A stretch of DNA of 64,000 bases from Blattamonas nauphoetae (GCA_033064195.1 JARBJD010000277.1:35445-99444); one strand, 5' to 3'; counted from the first letter of the stretch, positions 33,194 to 43,283 are shown. Notes: generated by a model not told the origin, from the letters alone. Numbers and translations are program-made.

Positions 33194-36100
33194 ATGGCAC
33201 TGCTAAAACCAGTCAAGGAAAGAATTCAAGAAATTCGAGATCTCTTTCCGAATGCACAATTTCAATTTAGTGATGGTCGAATGTATATTCCAGACAGCAA
33301 AAATTATCAACATCACAGATCATTTCTCCTGAATATGCTTCAACACACAGATCTCGAGTTTCCACATCCAACAAAGAATCTCGATCTCACTCTCATTCCA
33401 GATTTTATTGAACAAGTGAAACTTCGACAACAGATGACATCAGAAGATCGACTCGCTCACCGAATGATTGTTGAGAACATGAAAGCAAATCCAAGAGTGA
33501 ACAAAGATGAACTGAAAAAGCAAGTGTTCAGAATGACGTGGAAACTGAAATCAATCGAAGAGAAGCTGATGGATCATTGGATGAAGAATCTGTTGATCAT
33601 TCAGAAGAAAAATGAACAAATGGAAAAAAGAGAAGTACAGACATTTGATGGATTTGAAGAATGTATATTACTCGCTGAACCACGTGACAAAGCAGCATTC
33701 AATGAATGTCTCATGAATGCACGAAGGATGTTCAAAAAGAATGAGGTTGAGAAGGTTGAAGATAATGGAAAACCATATCAACTGTACTTCCACAATCATC
33801 TGAAGAACGTTGAAGAAATCACAACATTCATCAAAGCAGTGTTCGACAAAGAGAAAGACCATCCATTCAAGATTAGTATTGACTTTGGAAAGATTATTGA
33901 GAGAAAAGACAAAGATGAGACAACTTACAAAGACTTCAGACCAGAACTGGAGAACACATCGAAGAGTTTCCCAACTGTGATCAGAAGTGCAGGAGACATC
34001 ACTGAGTATTCAAAATATGCGATCAATCTGATCAAAGAATCACAGGAGAGAACACTGATGGATACGAAGACAATGTACATAGCATTCCACTCCATTCTGG
34101 TTGCAGTCTATCGATTCCCAGTTGCAGGAAAAGCAAATGCGATTCTCACTGAACACATCAAAACGAGAAACGTTCGGTACATCGATTCTGAGTTCAACAT
34201 CTGCTTCTTTCAATCATTATCGTTCCTCACCCTTCCAGAAGTTCCTGGGAAGAAGATATCAATCAACATGAGAAACGTTGAAGCAAAAAGATTGTTCGCA
34301 GTATTTGAGAATCTCACACACCTTCGACCACATCAATTAACTGAACATTTACGAAAATATCCTGGATTTGATATTGCATGTGACATTGAGAAAGCGATGC
34401 ATGTATTCAACATCACCGTTCACATTTATGAGTTCGATGAAGACAAGAAGCGATATTTCCTAAGTCAATCGTATGTCAACGAAAATGACGATGCAAGAGT
34501 TCTTCCCATCCTGATGATTCCACTTACAGCCACTCTCGTTCATGTGATGTTCATTGTTGATCCTGAGAAAATCACTGGATACAAACTCTGTCCTTACTGT
34601 CAGTCAAGAGGATTCCAAGTCAAGGATTCTCACTTCAAGACATACTACGAGAAGCATCTCAAAGAGTGCAAAGAGCTTGATGGAAAACATGTGAAGAAAA
34701 TCTCTCTTGATAAAACACCAAGACCATATGTTCCACACATCCTGAACAATAGAACATTTGAATTTCTGATGGCACATAAGAGACAAGACGAATTCAAACC
34801 AACACAATACTACATCACTTATGACTTTGAAACAATGGAAGATCTCATTCTTGACAATCTATTCTCTGATGACAATACACAGTTGATCTCACACTTGAAA
34901 CCTCTCTCTGTTGCATCAGACATCAAAACAAAAGCAGGAGTGAAGTCAATTTACTTTGATCTTCGAGATGGAAAGGACTTTGTGAAGCAATGGATCAGAG
35001 AACTCTTCAAGTTTGCAGAAACAGTTCGAGAGAACAACCTGTATGAAGATCCAGAGATTCCCTCACAAAATGAAGTCAGTGTGATTGGATTCAACAGTTC
35101 CAGATTTGACATCAATCTCATCTTTCGTGATCTCGTTGACAAGGATTGGAAAGTGGTGAGTTTTCTTGGATCCACAACAAAGTACAAGCAGGTATTGATC
35201 AGACATGAGAAGACACAACAGGTGCTTCGCTTGATTGACATGATGTCATACACAGGACCAATGACATTGGATAATGCAGTGAAGGCTTTCGGTGGGAAAA
35301 CCACTCTTCAGAAATCATTCTTTGCCAACGAGTCATTTGATTCATCAGACTACGACACAGTACTGAGCAAACAAGAACCATTCTCCAAATATGAATTCTA
35401 TTCCAGTCTGAACAACAGTGAAATGTCCGACAGTGATTACCAAATGTACCTTGTTGATTGGAACAAACAAGGATTCAAGAACCGTTGGGAATATCTGAAA
35501 TTCTACAACATCAGAGATGTCGAATGTATGATTGCACCACTGGACAATCTCATTGATCTGAACTTCCAGTACAAAGTGGATATGTTGCACAATCTCTCAT
35601 TGTCAGCGAATGCTTCAGCAATCAAGTATGCGTGTGCCTACAAGGACTTTGATATTGACGATGATTTCAATGGAGTGGATCAATCTGGTGAAATAAAAAT
35701 CACCAAACAATACTGGAAGTACAAAGTTGCATCGTACATCTATCAAGACCAGAAAGCTCATCGCAATACTAACAAAAATGTCACTGAAGCAGACTACGAC
35801 TGGTTTGTTCAACAGTGCAAGAGAGTGTGCTATATCTGCAAGTGCCACTTCTCACAAGCAGTGCGACCAACATTAGATAGAATCGACAATTCAAAAGGAC
35901 ATTCAAAAGAGAACGTGAAGATCTGTTGTGACTACTGCAACACCTACAAGTCAGACAAGGACGAGCATCTCACTCGATTGAGAATTCAACTGAAGAAGTA
36001 TTGCATCTGGAAATCACTACCGATGACTCTGACACATGAGCAGACCTACCATAAACTGAGAGCAGCAGTGACTGGTGGATTATCGAATGTTCAGCACAGA

Positions 36101-37585
36101 CAGAACATCAAAGACGTGACTCCAATCAATCACTTCACAAATGAAGATGGAAAAGTTATCTCCAAGGACACAGAACATAAAATGACTCATGTCTGTGGAG
36201 TTGATTTCAATTCACTTTATCCAAGTGCTTTCTCATCAATCAAGAACAAGAACAATCCATACACCAAACATAGAATGTACATGCCAGGACGATGCTTATT
36301 CACCGCAACAGGAGATAAAGAATGTCGTAAGATCATCGAAGACAAAAATCAGAAGACACTGTTTGTTGCAGAACTGAAAGGACACATCGATGAGAATTAC
36401 ATCAATGAGTTCATTAACTTCCCACCAATCTTCAGGAACATCGTTGTCAATACAACAGAAGAGACCATTGGAGAGAAGACATATTCGTTGATGAAGAAAC
36501 ATGGATTAAAGACTGATGACAAACAACGGAAGCTGACTCAACTCTTAAGCACACACGATCAGTATATGTTCTTTTCGACATACTATCTGTGGTTCCTCAT
36601 CGACTACTGCCACTTCATTATTGATGACATTAAGAGTGTGATGGTGTTCTCGAGACATGCAGGATTTGAACCATTTGTGACATCGTTCATGAATGATCGA
36701 ATAGAAGCAATGAAGGTCGGAAACAAGGGAAAGGAACAGTTCTGTAAGACCAACCTCAATGGCAGTTACGGATATGATGGTATGAACACTGAGAAGTACA
36801 ACTCAATCACAATATGTAATGAGAAGAGAACATACTTGAAACAAATGATGAAAGGATTTGTGGCGACTCGAGAGATCAATGAGGACAACTACATTGTGAT
36901 TGAAGACAGAGAGAAAGCATCATGCAAAACATGTTTGCAAGAAGCAGTATTCACACTCGACAATGCCAAGTTCTGGTATCTGAATTTCATCTACAATTTC
37001 ATGTACAAGTGTCTAGATATGAACAAGATTCACTTCTGTGAGGGAGACACTGACTCGGCATACTGGGCAATTTGTGGAGATCCAGACGCTGGAATTCATC
37101 AACAATTTGAACACGTGATTGCTGACAAAGAATTCTACGATGCACACAAATTTGAATGGTTTCCCAATCCTGAAAAAGGAGTTGATGATGAGAAGAAGCT
37201 GTTGGGATTAGCAATTGAGAAGGAAGGTGAACAGATGATCTGTCTTGCACCCAAGTGTTACTCTCTCGATGAGAAATGCAAAATCAAAGGAGTGTCCTTA
37301 AAGAAAACAAATATCACGAGTGACGATTATGTGAAGTGTCTTAATGGAGAGAAAACTGTGACAACAACACTGAACTTCACCGTAAAACGGTTCAAGCATC
37401 AGAATGATGCGTTCCAGACGAGAAGAATCGTGAGCGAAGAGAATACAAATGGATTTGAGATAGCGAAAATACAACAACAGAAACTCAGTCTCAGTGGAAT
37501 TCATCTGAAGGCAATCGTGCTGGAAAATGAATCGTGTCCTCCATTCATTCATGGACTGAAAGCTACTGATTTTAAAATTGAATAA
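33194..37585 (+). CDS. Protein-primed family B DNA polymerase with embedded HNH domain (P1)
   Basis: A 1463-residue open frame. A long N-terminal region ends in a Cys/His domain (SEFNICFFQSLSF..VHVMFIVDP, about residues 335-455) and a zinc-finger-like CPYC..H..C stretch. The 3'-5' exonuclease follows: YDFETME (about 542) and FNSSRFDINLIF. At about 854-930 sits an HNH-like domain: CYICKCHF, PTLDRIDNSKGHSKEN and CCDYCN. Then come TGGLSNV, motif A DFNSLYPS (about 1002), motif B KTNLNGSYGY (about 1185), motif C GDTDSAYW (about 1284) and KCYSL. This is the Polinton replicase, which would copy the linear element from protein-primed ends. It looks whole. The HNH domain is unusual and also occurs in P2. 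Confidence 0.95.
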   Translation: MALLKPVKERIQEIRDLFPNAQFQFSDGRMYIPDSKNYQHHRSFLLNMLQHTDLEFPHPTKNLDLTLIPDFIEQVKLRQQMTSEDRLAHRMIVENMKANPRVNKDELKKQVFRMTWKLKSIEEKLMDHWMKNLLIIQKKNEQMEKREVQTFDGFEECILLAEPRDKAAFNECLMNARRMFKKNEVEKVEDNGKPYQLYFHNHLKNVEEITTFIKAVFDKEKDHPFKISIDFGKIIERKDKDETTYKDFRPELENTSKSFPTVIRSAGDITEYSKYAINLIKESQERTLMDTKTMYIAFHSILVAVYRFPVAGKANAILTEHIKTRNVRYIDSEFNICFFQSLSFLTLPEVPGKKISINMRNVEAKRLFAVFENLTHLRPHQLTEHLRKYPGFDIACDIEKAMHVFNITVHIYEFDEDKKRYFLSQSYVNENDDARVLPILMIPLTATLVHVMFIVDPEKITGYKLCPYCQSRGFQVKDSHFKTYYEKHLKECKELDGKHVKKISLDKTPRPYVPHILNNRTFEFLMAHKRQDEFKPTQYYITYDFETMEDLILDNLFSDDNTQLISHLKPLSVASDIKTKAGVKSIYFDLRDGKDFVKQWIRELFKFAETVRENNLYEDPEIPSQNEVSVIGFNSSRFDINLIFRDLVDKDWKVVSFLGSTTKYKQVLIRHEKTQQVLRLIDMMSYTGPMTLDNAVKAFGGKTTLQKSFFANESFDSSDYDTVLSKQEPFSKYEFYSSLNNSEMSDSDYQMYLVDWNKQGFKNRWEYLKFYNIRDVECMIAPLDNLIDLNFQYKVDMLHNLSLSANASAIKYACAYKDFDIDDDFNGVDQSGEIKITKQYWKYKVASYIYQDQKAHRNTNKNVTEADYDWFVQQCKRVCYICKCHFSQAVRPTLDRIDNSKGHSKENVKICCDYCNTYKSDKDEHLTRLRIQLKKYCIWKSLPMTLTHEQTYHKLRAAVTGGLSNVQHRQNIKDVTPINHFTNEDGKVISKDTEHKMTHVCGVDFNSLYPSAFSSIKNKNNPYTKHRMYMPGRCLFTATGDKECRKIIEDKNQKTLFVAELKGHIDENYINEFINFPPIFRNIVVNTTEETIGEKTYSLMKKHGLKTDDKQRKLTQLLSTHDQYMFFSTYYLWFLIDYCHFIIDDIKSVMVFSRHAGFEPFVTSFMNDRIEAMKVGNKGKEQFCKTNLNGSYGYDGMNTEKYNSITICNEKRTYLKQMMKGFVATREINEDNYIVIEDREKASCKTCLQEAVFTLDNAKFWYLNFIYNFMYKCLDMNKIHFCEGDTDSAYWAICGDPDAGIHQQFEHVIADKEFYDAHKFEWFPNPEKGVDDEKKLLGLAIEKEGEQMICLAPKCYSLDEKCKIKGVSLKKTNITSDDYVKCLNGEKTVTTTLNFTVKRFKHQNDAFQTRRIVSEENTNGFEIAKIQQQKLSLSGIHLKAIVLENESCPPFIHGLKATDFKIE

Positions 37586-37592
37586 ACACAAA

Positions 37593-37608
37593 CTTTATTT
37601 TTGTATAA
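37593..37608 (+). promoter_or_regulatory. T-rich start box before P1 integrase
   Basis: CTTTATTTTTGTATAA directly abuts ATG 37609. It is one example of the element-wide box: about five or six T, then ATTT or TATTTT, 3-8 bases, and (T)AAATG. Confidence 0.6.
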
Positions 37609-38128
37609 ATGAACACAAGACAGATCGATGCATTAGTGAAAAGGTTGCTGAATTGCACACAACACTCTCAAATCAAAATATTCAATGTTAAGTTCAATAG
37701 AGCCAACACTTTACCAGTATATGATGTCTATGATTCAAATGGAGAGTATGTAGCAAACGATGAGACATATTTTGAGGATTGGTTCAATGGTGGATTACCT
37801 CCTAATTTAACTATTTCAGATGGAACAAAAGTAGTCTCACAATTTCTGATTGAATTCTTGGGAAAACGTGTCAGTGATGGGAGATGTGAAACGGCATACA
37901 AAAAGTATCGAGAATATCATCGAAAGTACAATCAACAAGTGACACCAATTCTCTCACCAAGAGTTCGAAGCCCTGCAGAGGCAAGACCAATACCCATTCC
38001 AGTGCAAAGACCAATAGCAATAGAACCACCTGAATATCTAATTATTCCTGGACTGAAGAGAAACTTGAAATCAATGGGGTTTGAATATGAATATCCAATG
38101 AAGGAGAGGAAGTTCGAAGAGGATGATG

Positions 38129-38171
<43 letters not shown>

Positions 38172-39597
38172 CATTATACCAATTTCACTGATGCAGGATC
38201 CAATAGAGAGAAATCCCTTCTTCACACCAACCGTGTTCAACCACCCAGTGAGAGAGATCAGACGGTACGAACCGACGACACAGCAAGTGCTCAATAAGTT
38301 GGAACAAATGAAAGGATTGTTTGATCATCAACAGAGAAATGACTCAGAAGATGAACAAATCAAAGCTGAGAACTCAATCATGAATAATCTAAAGCAAATG
38401 GAACACTTTATTACCTCACACATTCTGGATGCAAATAAAATGAACAGAGACACATTCGTTCGAGCCTCGATAAACAGAAAGATTGCGAACGAAGATCTAA
38501 ACTTCATTCTGACTCACACAAAACAAATCCCATTCGGAGGAAGATCATTTCAGGATTGGTATGAGGAATTTGATCACAGATGGAGTGTTGCACATCCGAG
38601 GAAAATCAAGAGAGAAAAAGGAGGTGATGCGATGAGAATTGATCCACCAATGATTCCAAAAACAACGGAAAAAATAGTGTATCCATTTCGATCAAAAATG
38701 CAGTTCATGTCGAAAGCAATTACAGGTGATCCACAGAAGACATCAGACAGAAAGGTTCCTCAGAATTGTGATAGACCATACTTTTCTCCCAAGTTTGGAT
38801 CCTGGGAAATTGATCTTGTATTTATCCAATCACCAACGTCGAAAACAGTACTTCAGATATTCCTCTTCGCAATTAACATCAACACCAAATACCTGGTTGT
38901 CATTCCTGTTCTGGATAAATCATGGAGCAAAGTCAAGACTGCAATCAACGATCTGATTATTCATCGTGGAGTTCATGTCAACAACATTCGAGGAGATGGT
39001 GAAGCAGCATGGACAAGTAGAGAAGCATCAGAGTTTTTCAAGGATCTGAATGTCAGTACATATTTCACAAGCTCACCATTCACTAATCATAATCGAATTG
39101 TTGATCGAGTGATCAGAACAATCAGAGATGGATTCCAAGACAATGCAACACAGATGGCAAATCATTCATTGATGAATCAGATGGTTGAATACTACAACAT
39201 GACTCCTCATCGAGCGTACTGGAACAAATACACACCAGAGCAAGCTCAAAACAATAGAGAAATCGAAGCACTGTACATCTCCAGTTGTGAAGAACAATTA
39301 AAGAACATCCAAAAGCAACAGACAACACAGATGTTATGGAAATACAAACCAGGAAACATTCTGTTGATCCACCTTGATCTGGACAAGACTGTTGCCAAGT
39401 TTCAGAAGAAGCGAAGACAGTTTCAATTCGTGGGGAAATTCATTGAATACAAGCACGGTAATGTTGTAGCGACTCTACTGAATGGACTCACATGTCTGTC
39501 AAAAGTTGTCTACGTTCCAATCCAACACACAAAGTTCCATGCAGACTCTATTGATGATTTAACTCCAGAATTCATTGCTGACTTTAATTTGGCGTAG
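37609..39597 (+). CDS. Retroviral-type integrase of P1
   Basis: A 662-residue frame 23 bases after the polymerase gene. The N-terminal part contains an 'IKIFNVKFNRANTLPVYDVY' module and a run of about 15 Asp encoded by a (GAT)n microsatellite (near 38120-38172). The rve core has FGSWEIDLVFI, ININTKYLVVI, NNIRGDGEAAW, TSSPFTNHNRIVDRVIRTIRD and the helix MVEYYNMTPHRAYW. The C-terminal SH3-like part is MLWKYKPGNILLIHLDLDK..RRRQF. In Polintons this enzyme inserts the element into the genome. P2 has a diverged counterpart at 52603-53895. It looks whole. Confidence 0.93.
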
Positions 39598-39663
39598 TGC
39601 GATCTTCGATCTGAGAACTTTGTTCGTTTTCAAAAATGTTTCAGATATTTTTATTTCTCCTAA

Positions 39664-40023
39664 ATGACATCACTGAAAATATTAGAACCGTTTGATCCTG
39701 AGCAGAAAGAGTTCACAATCATTCACGACTTTCAGAGATACTTGGAGAAGAATAGAAAAGAACTGAATGAGTACACAACACAGAAACTGAATAGGATGAT
39801 ACAAATTGATGGATATCGAATAACAAAAATAAGAGGTGAGATAGCACTGAGGAAACGATATGTGGATGCTTCCACTCCACCTAATTCACTCTCGATTGAT
39901 CAGAGATTATCCGACATAGAAGAATCAATTCGAGCGTTGACAGACACTCTCAGCATGAGGCTTCGAAGTCTTGACGAGACAATTGGAAACCTTATTCAAG
40001 AATTAACGGACAGTTCGGTTTAA
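39664..40023 (+). CDS. Conserved small Polinton protein (P1 copy)
   Basis: 119 residues, ATG 39664 behind ATATTTTTATTTCTCCTAA. The N-terminal half (LEPFDPEQKEF, DFQRYLEKNRKELNEYTTQK, LNRMIQIDGYRITKIRGEIAL) is clearly conserved in P2 at 58876-59208. The C-terminal half is a coiled coil (QRLSDIEESIRALTDTLSMR). It overlaps the 3' end of the convergent ATPase gene by 21 bases. No known family recognised. Conservation beside the ATPase in both elements suggests a role in packaging or virion assembly. It looks whole. Confidence 0.75.
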   Translation: MTSLKILEPFDPEQKEFTIIHDFQRYLEKNRKELNEYTTQKLNRMIQIDGYRITKIRGEIALRKRYVDASTPPNSLSIDQRLSDIEESIRALTDTLSMRLRSLDETIGNLIQELTDSSV

Positions 40024-40884
40024 ACCATCTTTGTTGATCTCATTCAGTGCTACTCCATCAGTATTGTATCGAAGAATGATTGCTTCACATTTTTGTTTCC
40101 TTTGGTAGACATTCCAGAATTGTCGAATATCAATTGGTGAGTTCAACTGAGGATAGACTCGACTGATTCGTTCTTTGTTGAATCCTCCAAAGATCCACAT
40201 TGAATCGATGTTTGACTTCATGTCAGCTGACAAACTGAAGAGTTCATGCATTGTCAGAAAGAATGTGAACTTTGGTTGTCGATTCTCCAATAATAAGTCC
40301 ATCATTGTCATTCTATTTTTGGATGTTCTTCGTTCACCGAGGATTCTGCGACAGTCATCAAGAAGTACAATCGTTTGGAGATTCTTGACTGAGAAGTCAT
40401 CAATGTAAAGTGAGTCAAAGAGATCCTCTCTGCATTCATCAGTGATTTTGTTTTGCCATTGATTGTCAATTATCTCTTCATACGCAGCTTTCGATTCAGA
40501 TAGTTCCAACAGAAATGGAAGTGCATCATCGTATTTGACTTTGACATAAGGAACGTTCAATATTGGTTTGAATTTATCGAAAGTCGGATCTATGTTCTTG
40601 TCAGTGACGAAGACAAACAAATGGAATAGTTCATTCCTAACCTGAACATTTTGGAGTTTGGCAACCTCTCGAAGTGCATTGAATGTCTTTCCACTTCCTC
40701 TGTTTCCAACGAGGACATTAACACTGTTGCGATTGAAATTCAAGTCTGGATGTATTTGTGATTGCACTTCATGAGACACATTCCTACTAGAAGCTTCACT
40801 CAGTTTTGCATTCACATATGCTGTTAGAGACGAGGGTTCCACCCTCCGCGAAACCTCCGGTTTAGCCATATTCGATTTGTTCAT
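40003..40884 (-). CDS. Packaging ATPase, FtsK/HerA-A32 type (P1)
   Basis: 293 residues from ATG 40884. Walker A is GNRGSGKT (residues 60-67) in the setting NRNSVNVLVGNRGSGKTFN. Walker B is QTIVLLDDCRRIL. A downstream block, LLLENRQPKFTFFLTMHEL, fits the sensor region of A32-like DNA-packaging ATPases. In Polintons and related viruses this motor fills the capsid with DNA. It is divergently transcribed from the next structural gene (40946). P2 has a counterpart at 59397-60209 with the same motifs. It looks whole. Confidence 0.9.
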   Translation of the reverse strand: MNKSNMAKPEVSRRVEPSSLTAYVNAKLSEASSRNVSHEVQSQIHPDLNFNRNSVNVLVGNRGSGKTFNALREVAKLQNVQVRNELFHLFVFVTDKNIDPTFDKFKPILNVPYVKVKYDDALPFLLELSESKAAYEEIIDNQWQNKITDECREDLFDSLYIDDFSVKNLQTIVLLDDCRRILGERRTSKNRMTMMDLLLENRQPKFTFFLTMHELFSLSADMKSNIDSMWIFGGFNKERISRVYPQLNSPIDIRQFWNVYQRKQKCEAIILRYNTDGVALNEINKDGLNRTVR

Positions 40885-40945
40885 TTGTGATTTAACTCTA
40901 ATTAAAATATACTTTTGGTTTTTTTATTTTGTATGAAAACACACA

Positions 40946-41908
40946 ATGTCACAAAAGATAGTGTACGTTCAACCACAAAGAAAAGCGCAAGCGAAGAAAC
41001 CAAGAATGAGATACGGACCGGAGACTCAAGCAGCATTGAAACGAATCTATGCCGACGATGATATTCAAACCAGACGCAATGATGCGCTGTGTAGTCTTCC
41101 ATCAGCACGTGAGTATATTTCGAGAACTGGACGAAATTGGACTGCGAAAGTAGAACAATATGGACAAGTTCCTGATGTGATGGTGTACGATAGTGATACT
41201 GGAGATCTGATTGCAGTCAATGGTGCTCTGCTAACTCCATACAACAGCAGACCAGTCAAAGAGACATACTATGCAATGAATCCAACACCAGACATGCGAA
41301 GACAGAAACCATACACATCATTCAATCAAGAAAACGGAAGGAAAATCAAAGCTGTCCATCGGAATTTCCTCAAGAATGGAACATACGATTTACCAACCAA
41401 TTATCGAGACATCAGCTATGAAGAGATGAAGACTAAACGATCTCAACAACCATATGCAATAATGAAGAAGGTTGTTGGCGACTTCATGACAAGTGTATTG
41501 GGAATAACTCGTGCAAGTCTAGGAAACCCCGCAAATCTTGAGAAACATGTCTTAGACAATATGGTGTTCAATTCTATTCAATCGACAGTAGCATCACAAA
41601 TGTGGGACAAATGGCTTCATGATCATGTACAGGACTACAATCCCAGTATGAAACAAAAGAAAGCCTTCAAGGAACAGATTCATCCTGTGTTTCTCCAAAT
41701 GATCACTCAAGACTCAACTTTCTTAAAAGAATACTTCAATCACTATTCAGATGACATATCGACACTTTGCAATAAGCTGACACGCCAAGCCTATGCAACA
41801 AGAACAGATGATAATATCGATCAATACCAATCTGAGATGCCTGGGTATTATCGATTTGCACAGTTGGACAGTTCTGGAATGGGAAATTTAGATCGAGCAG
41901 AAATGTGA
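40946..41908 (+). CDS. Structural-module protein of unknown function (P1, 320 residues)
   Basis: Starts at ATG 40946, basic N-terminus (QPQRKAQAKKPRMRYGPE). The middle has DVMVYDSDTGDLIAVNGALLT; the second half is helical. P2 encodes a weakly similar 342-residue protein at the same place (60244-61272) with the same basic start and the DVIVVDKNGIERYWNGG equivalent. The divergence is far greater than in the genes just downstream. No jelly-roll or enzyme motif seen. Possibly a minor virion component. It looks whole. Confidence 0.7.
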   Translation: MSQKIVYVQPQRKAQAKKPRMRYGPETQAALKRIYADDDIQTRRNDALCSLPSAREYISRTGRNWTAKVEQYGQVPDVMVYDSDTGDLIAVNGALLTPYNSRPVKETYYAMNPTPDMRRQKPYTSFNQENGRKIKAVHRNFLKNGTYDLPTNYRDISYEEMKTKRSQQPYAIMKKVVGDFMTSVLGITRASLGNPANLEKHVLDNMVFNSIQSTVASQMWDKWLHDHVQDYNPSMKQKKAFKEQIHPVFLQMITQDSTFLKEYFNHYSDDISTLCNKLTRQAYATRTDDNIDQYQSEMPGYYRFAQLDSSGMGNLDRAEM

Positions 41909-41929
41909 ATTTAAAAACATTAATATATA

Positions 41930-41951
41930 TTTTTTATTTTTATAGAAAGTG
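41930..41951 (+). promoter_or_regulatory. T-rich start box before the 194-residue protein (P1)
   Basis: TTTTTTATTTTTATAGAAAG just ahead of ATG 41952. Near-identity with P2 begins about here. Confidence 0.5.
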
Positions 41952-42536
41952 ATGCAACCAATTCTAAGTTGTCAATTTACGAAACACCCAAGTTCTTCTT
42001 CAGTACCAACATCAATCACCAACAATGTCATCATCGATAATAAAGGATCCAATTCCGGAAGATCGAAACTCGAAGATCGTAATGAACAATGCGCGAATGT
42101 TGAACTCGAGAATGTTCCAGGTGTTTATGATCCACCATTGGAGACATATCCATCAGCACCAATTCAGAGTCGTTCCATTCCACTCCGAGAATACACTTCC
42201 AACATTTCAGCATTCAAAGATCAACTACTGTTAGTGTACAAGAATGCATTTGCTTGTGAAAAGAAACTACTGAATAATCTCATTGAACCATCGAAGAAAC
42301 TGATCACAAACCAAAGTGATTTATGTGCGCTGATTGCGACACTCACTGGAATCAACGATGTTGTCATTGAATTGGATGATTTGTCTGACAAGTGTTTATG
42401 TCTGAATAAACTCCCAGTGTTTAGAACCATTTTCAAGATCCTTGTTGGTGGAAAAGACATGAGTATTGCCTACAATGAAGCATACAACACTATTCTCAAT
42501 CATGGCATTTCTCTGACGAAAGCGATTCCACGCTAA
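41952..42536 (+). CDS. Helical structural-module protein (P1)
   Basis: 194 residues from ATG 41952 (MQPILSCQF); an upstream GTG is rejected because the P2 copy starts with the same MQPILSCQF. A variable N-terminal third is followed by a strongly conserved part: YDPPLETYPSAPIQS, FKDQLLLVYKNAFACEKKLL, LITNQSDLCALIATLTGIN and FRTIFKILVGGKDMSIA. P2 (61315-61941) is almost the same here. Cys-rich and helical, without a known motif. Position between the ATPase and the capsid gene suggests a virion or scaffold role. It looks whole. Confidence 0.75.
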   Translation: MQPILSCQFTKHPSSSSVPTSITNNVIIDNKGSNSGRSKLEDRNEQCANVELENVPGVYDPPLETYPSAPIQSRSIPLREYTSNISAFKDQLLLVYKNAFACEKKLLNNLIEPSKKLITNQSDLCALIATLTGINDVVIELDDLSDKCLCLNKLPVFRTIFKILVGGKDMSIAYNEAYNTILNHGISLTKAIPR

Positions 42537-42614
42537 AATTATAAATGAATTGTATTTTTTATTTTTACTTAAATAGACTTCGTCTCTTCAACACAATTTC
42601 TCAAAATTGCATTA

Positions 42615-42923
42615 ATGGCACCAGGAAGTTTCAACAAACTCAAAAATATCGGCAAGCAATTCTTTCAATTCATCAAACCTCTAGCTCCAACATTACATCA
42701 AGTCGGTGGTGGATTACTCTCTCAAACGAACAGTAAATTCGGTCAAACAGCAGGAGGAATACTCAATGGATTAGGAGGAATGATGGACGTTTATCAACAA
42801 AATAAGGCGATCAATCGTCAACAAAAACCGCAGATGATAGAGTACGAACCTCCACGAAATGGACGATACTCCAATGAAGATATGCCACTCTCGTCAAATT
42901 CCAAAATTCAATTCAAAGGATAA
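42615..42923 (+). CDS. Small Gly-rich amphipathic protein (P1)
   Basis: 102 residues, start MAPGSFNKLKNIGKQFFQF. Then come an amphipathic helix with LAPTLHQVGGGLLSQ, and TAGGILNGLGGMMD. The composition (short, basic N-terminus, Gly-rich helix) is like small membrane-active or core proteins of adenovirus-type virions, but that is inference. P2 copy 61978-62274 is nearly identical in the first 70 residues. Its T-rich box lies about 50 bases further up than in P2. It looks whole. Confidence 0.7.
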   Translation: MAPGSFNKLKNIGKQFFQFIKPLAPTLHQVGGGLLSQTNSKFGQTAGGILNGLGGMMDVYQQNKAINRQQKPQMIEYEPPRNGRYSNEDMPLSSNSKIQFKG

Positions 42924-42960
42924 AAATTCACTAGTATTCGAATATTTTTATTTTCCTAAA

Positions 42961-43260
42961 ATGGCACCAGGTTGGTTATCAAAATTAGCAGCAGTTGGCA
43001 AAAACATACTCAGAGTTGGAGCTCCATTTCTGAATCTCATTCCCTTCGTTGGACCATTGATTTCTAAAGTCGCACAGACAGGTGTTGAGATGATTCCAGA
43101 TGTGAAATCGGATCAACACATCCACGCAGAAAAGATGGCACAATACGAGCAAGCAATGAATGAAGGAAACACAGCAGTTGCGAACAAACTCAGAGGTGAA
43201 ATAATGAAACTAGAAGAAAAGCTGAAACCAAAAGCGAAGAAACCAAAAAAGAAAAAGTAA
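42961..43260 (+). CDS. Small basic virion-type protein (P1)
   Basis: 99 residues from ATG 42961, immediately after ATATTTTTATTTTCCTAAA; an earlier in-frame ATG at 42859 overlaps the previous gene and is rejected. The N-terminus is hydrophobic (WLSKLAAVGKNILRVGAPFL, then NLIPFVGPLISKV). The middle helix carries IHAEKMAQYEQAM, and the tail is Lys-rich (KLKPKAKKPKKKK). It shares the MAPG start and helical style with the gene before it, so the two may be ancient paralogues. It looks whole; P2 copy at 62308-62612. Confidence 0.7.
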   Translation: MAPGWLSKLAAVGKNILRVGAPFLNLIPFVGPLISKVAQTGVEMIPDVKSDQHIHAEKMAQYEQAMNEGNTAVANKLRGEIMKLEEKLKPKAKKPKKKK

Positions 43261-43283
43261 CTAGAGTTAAAGCAGAAATGTAA

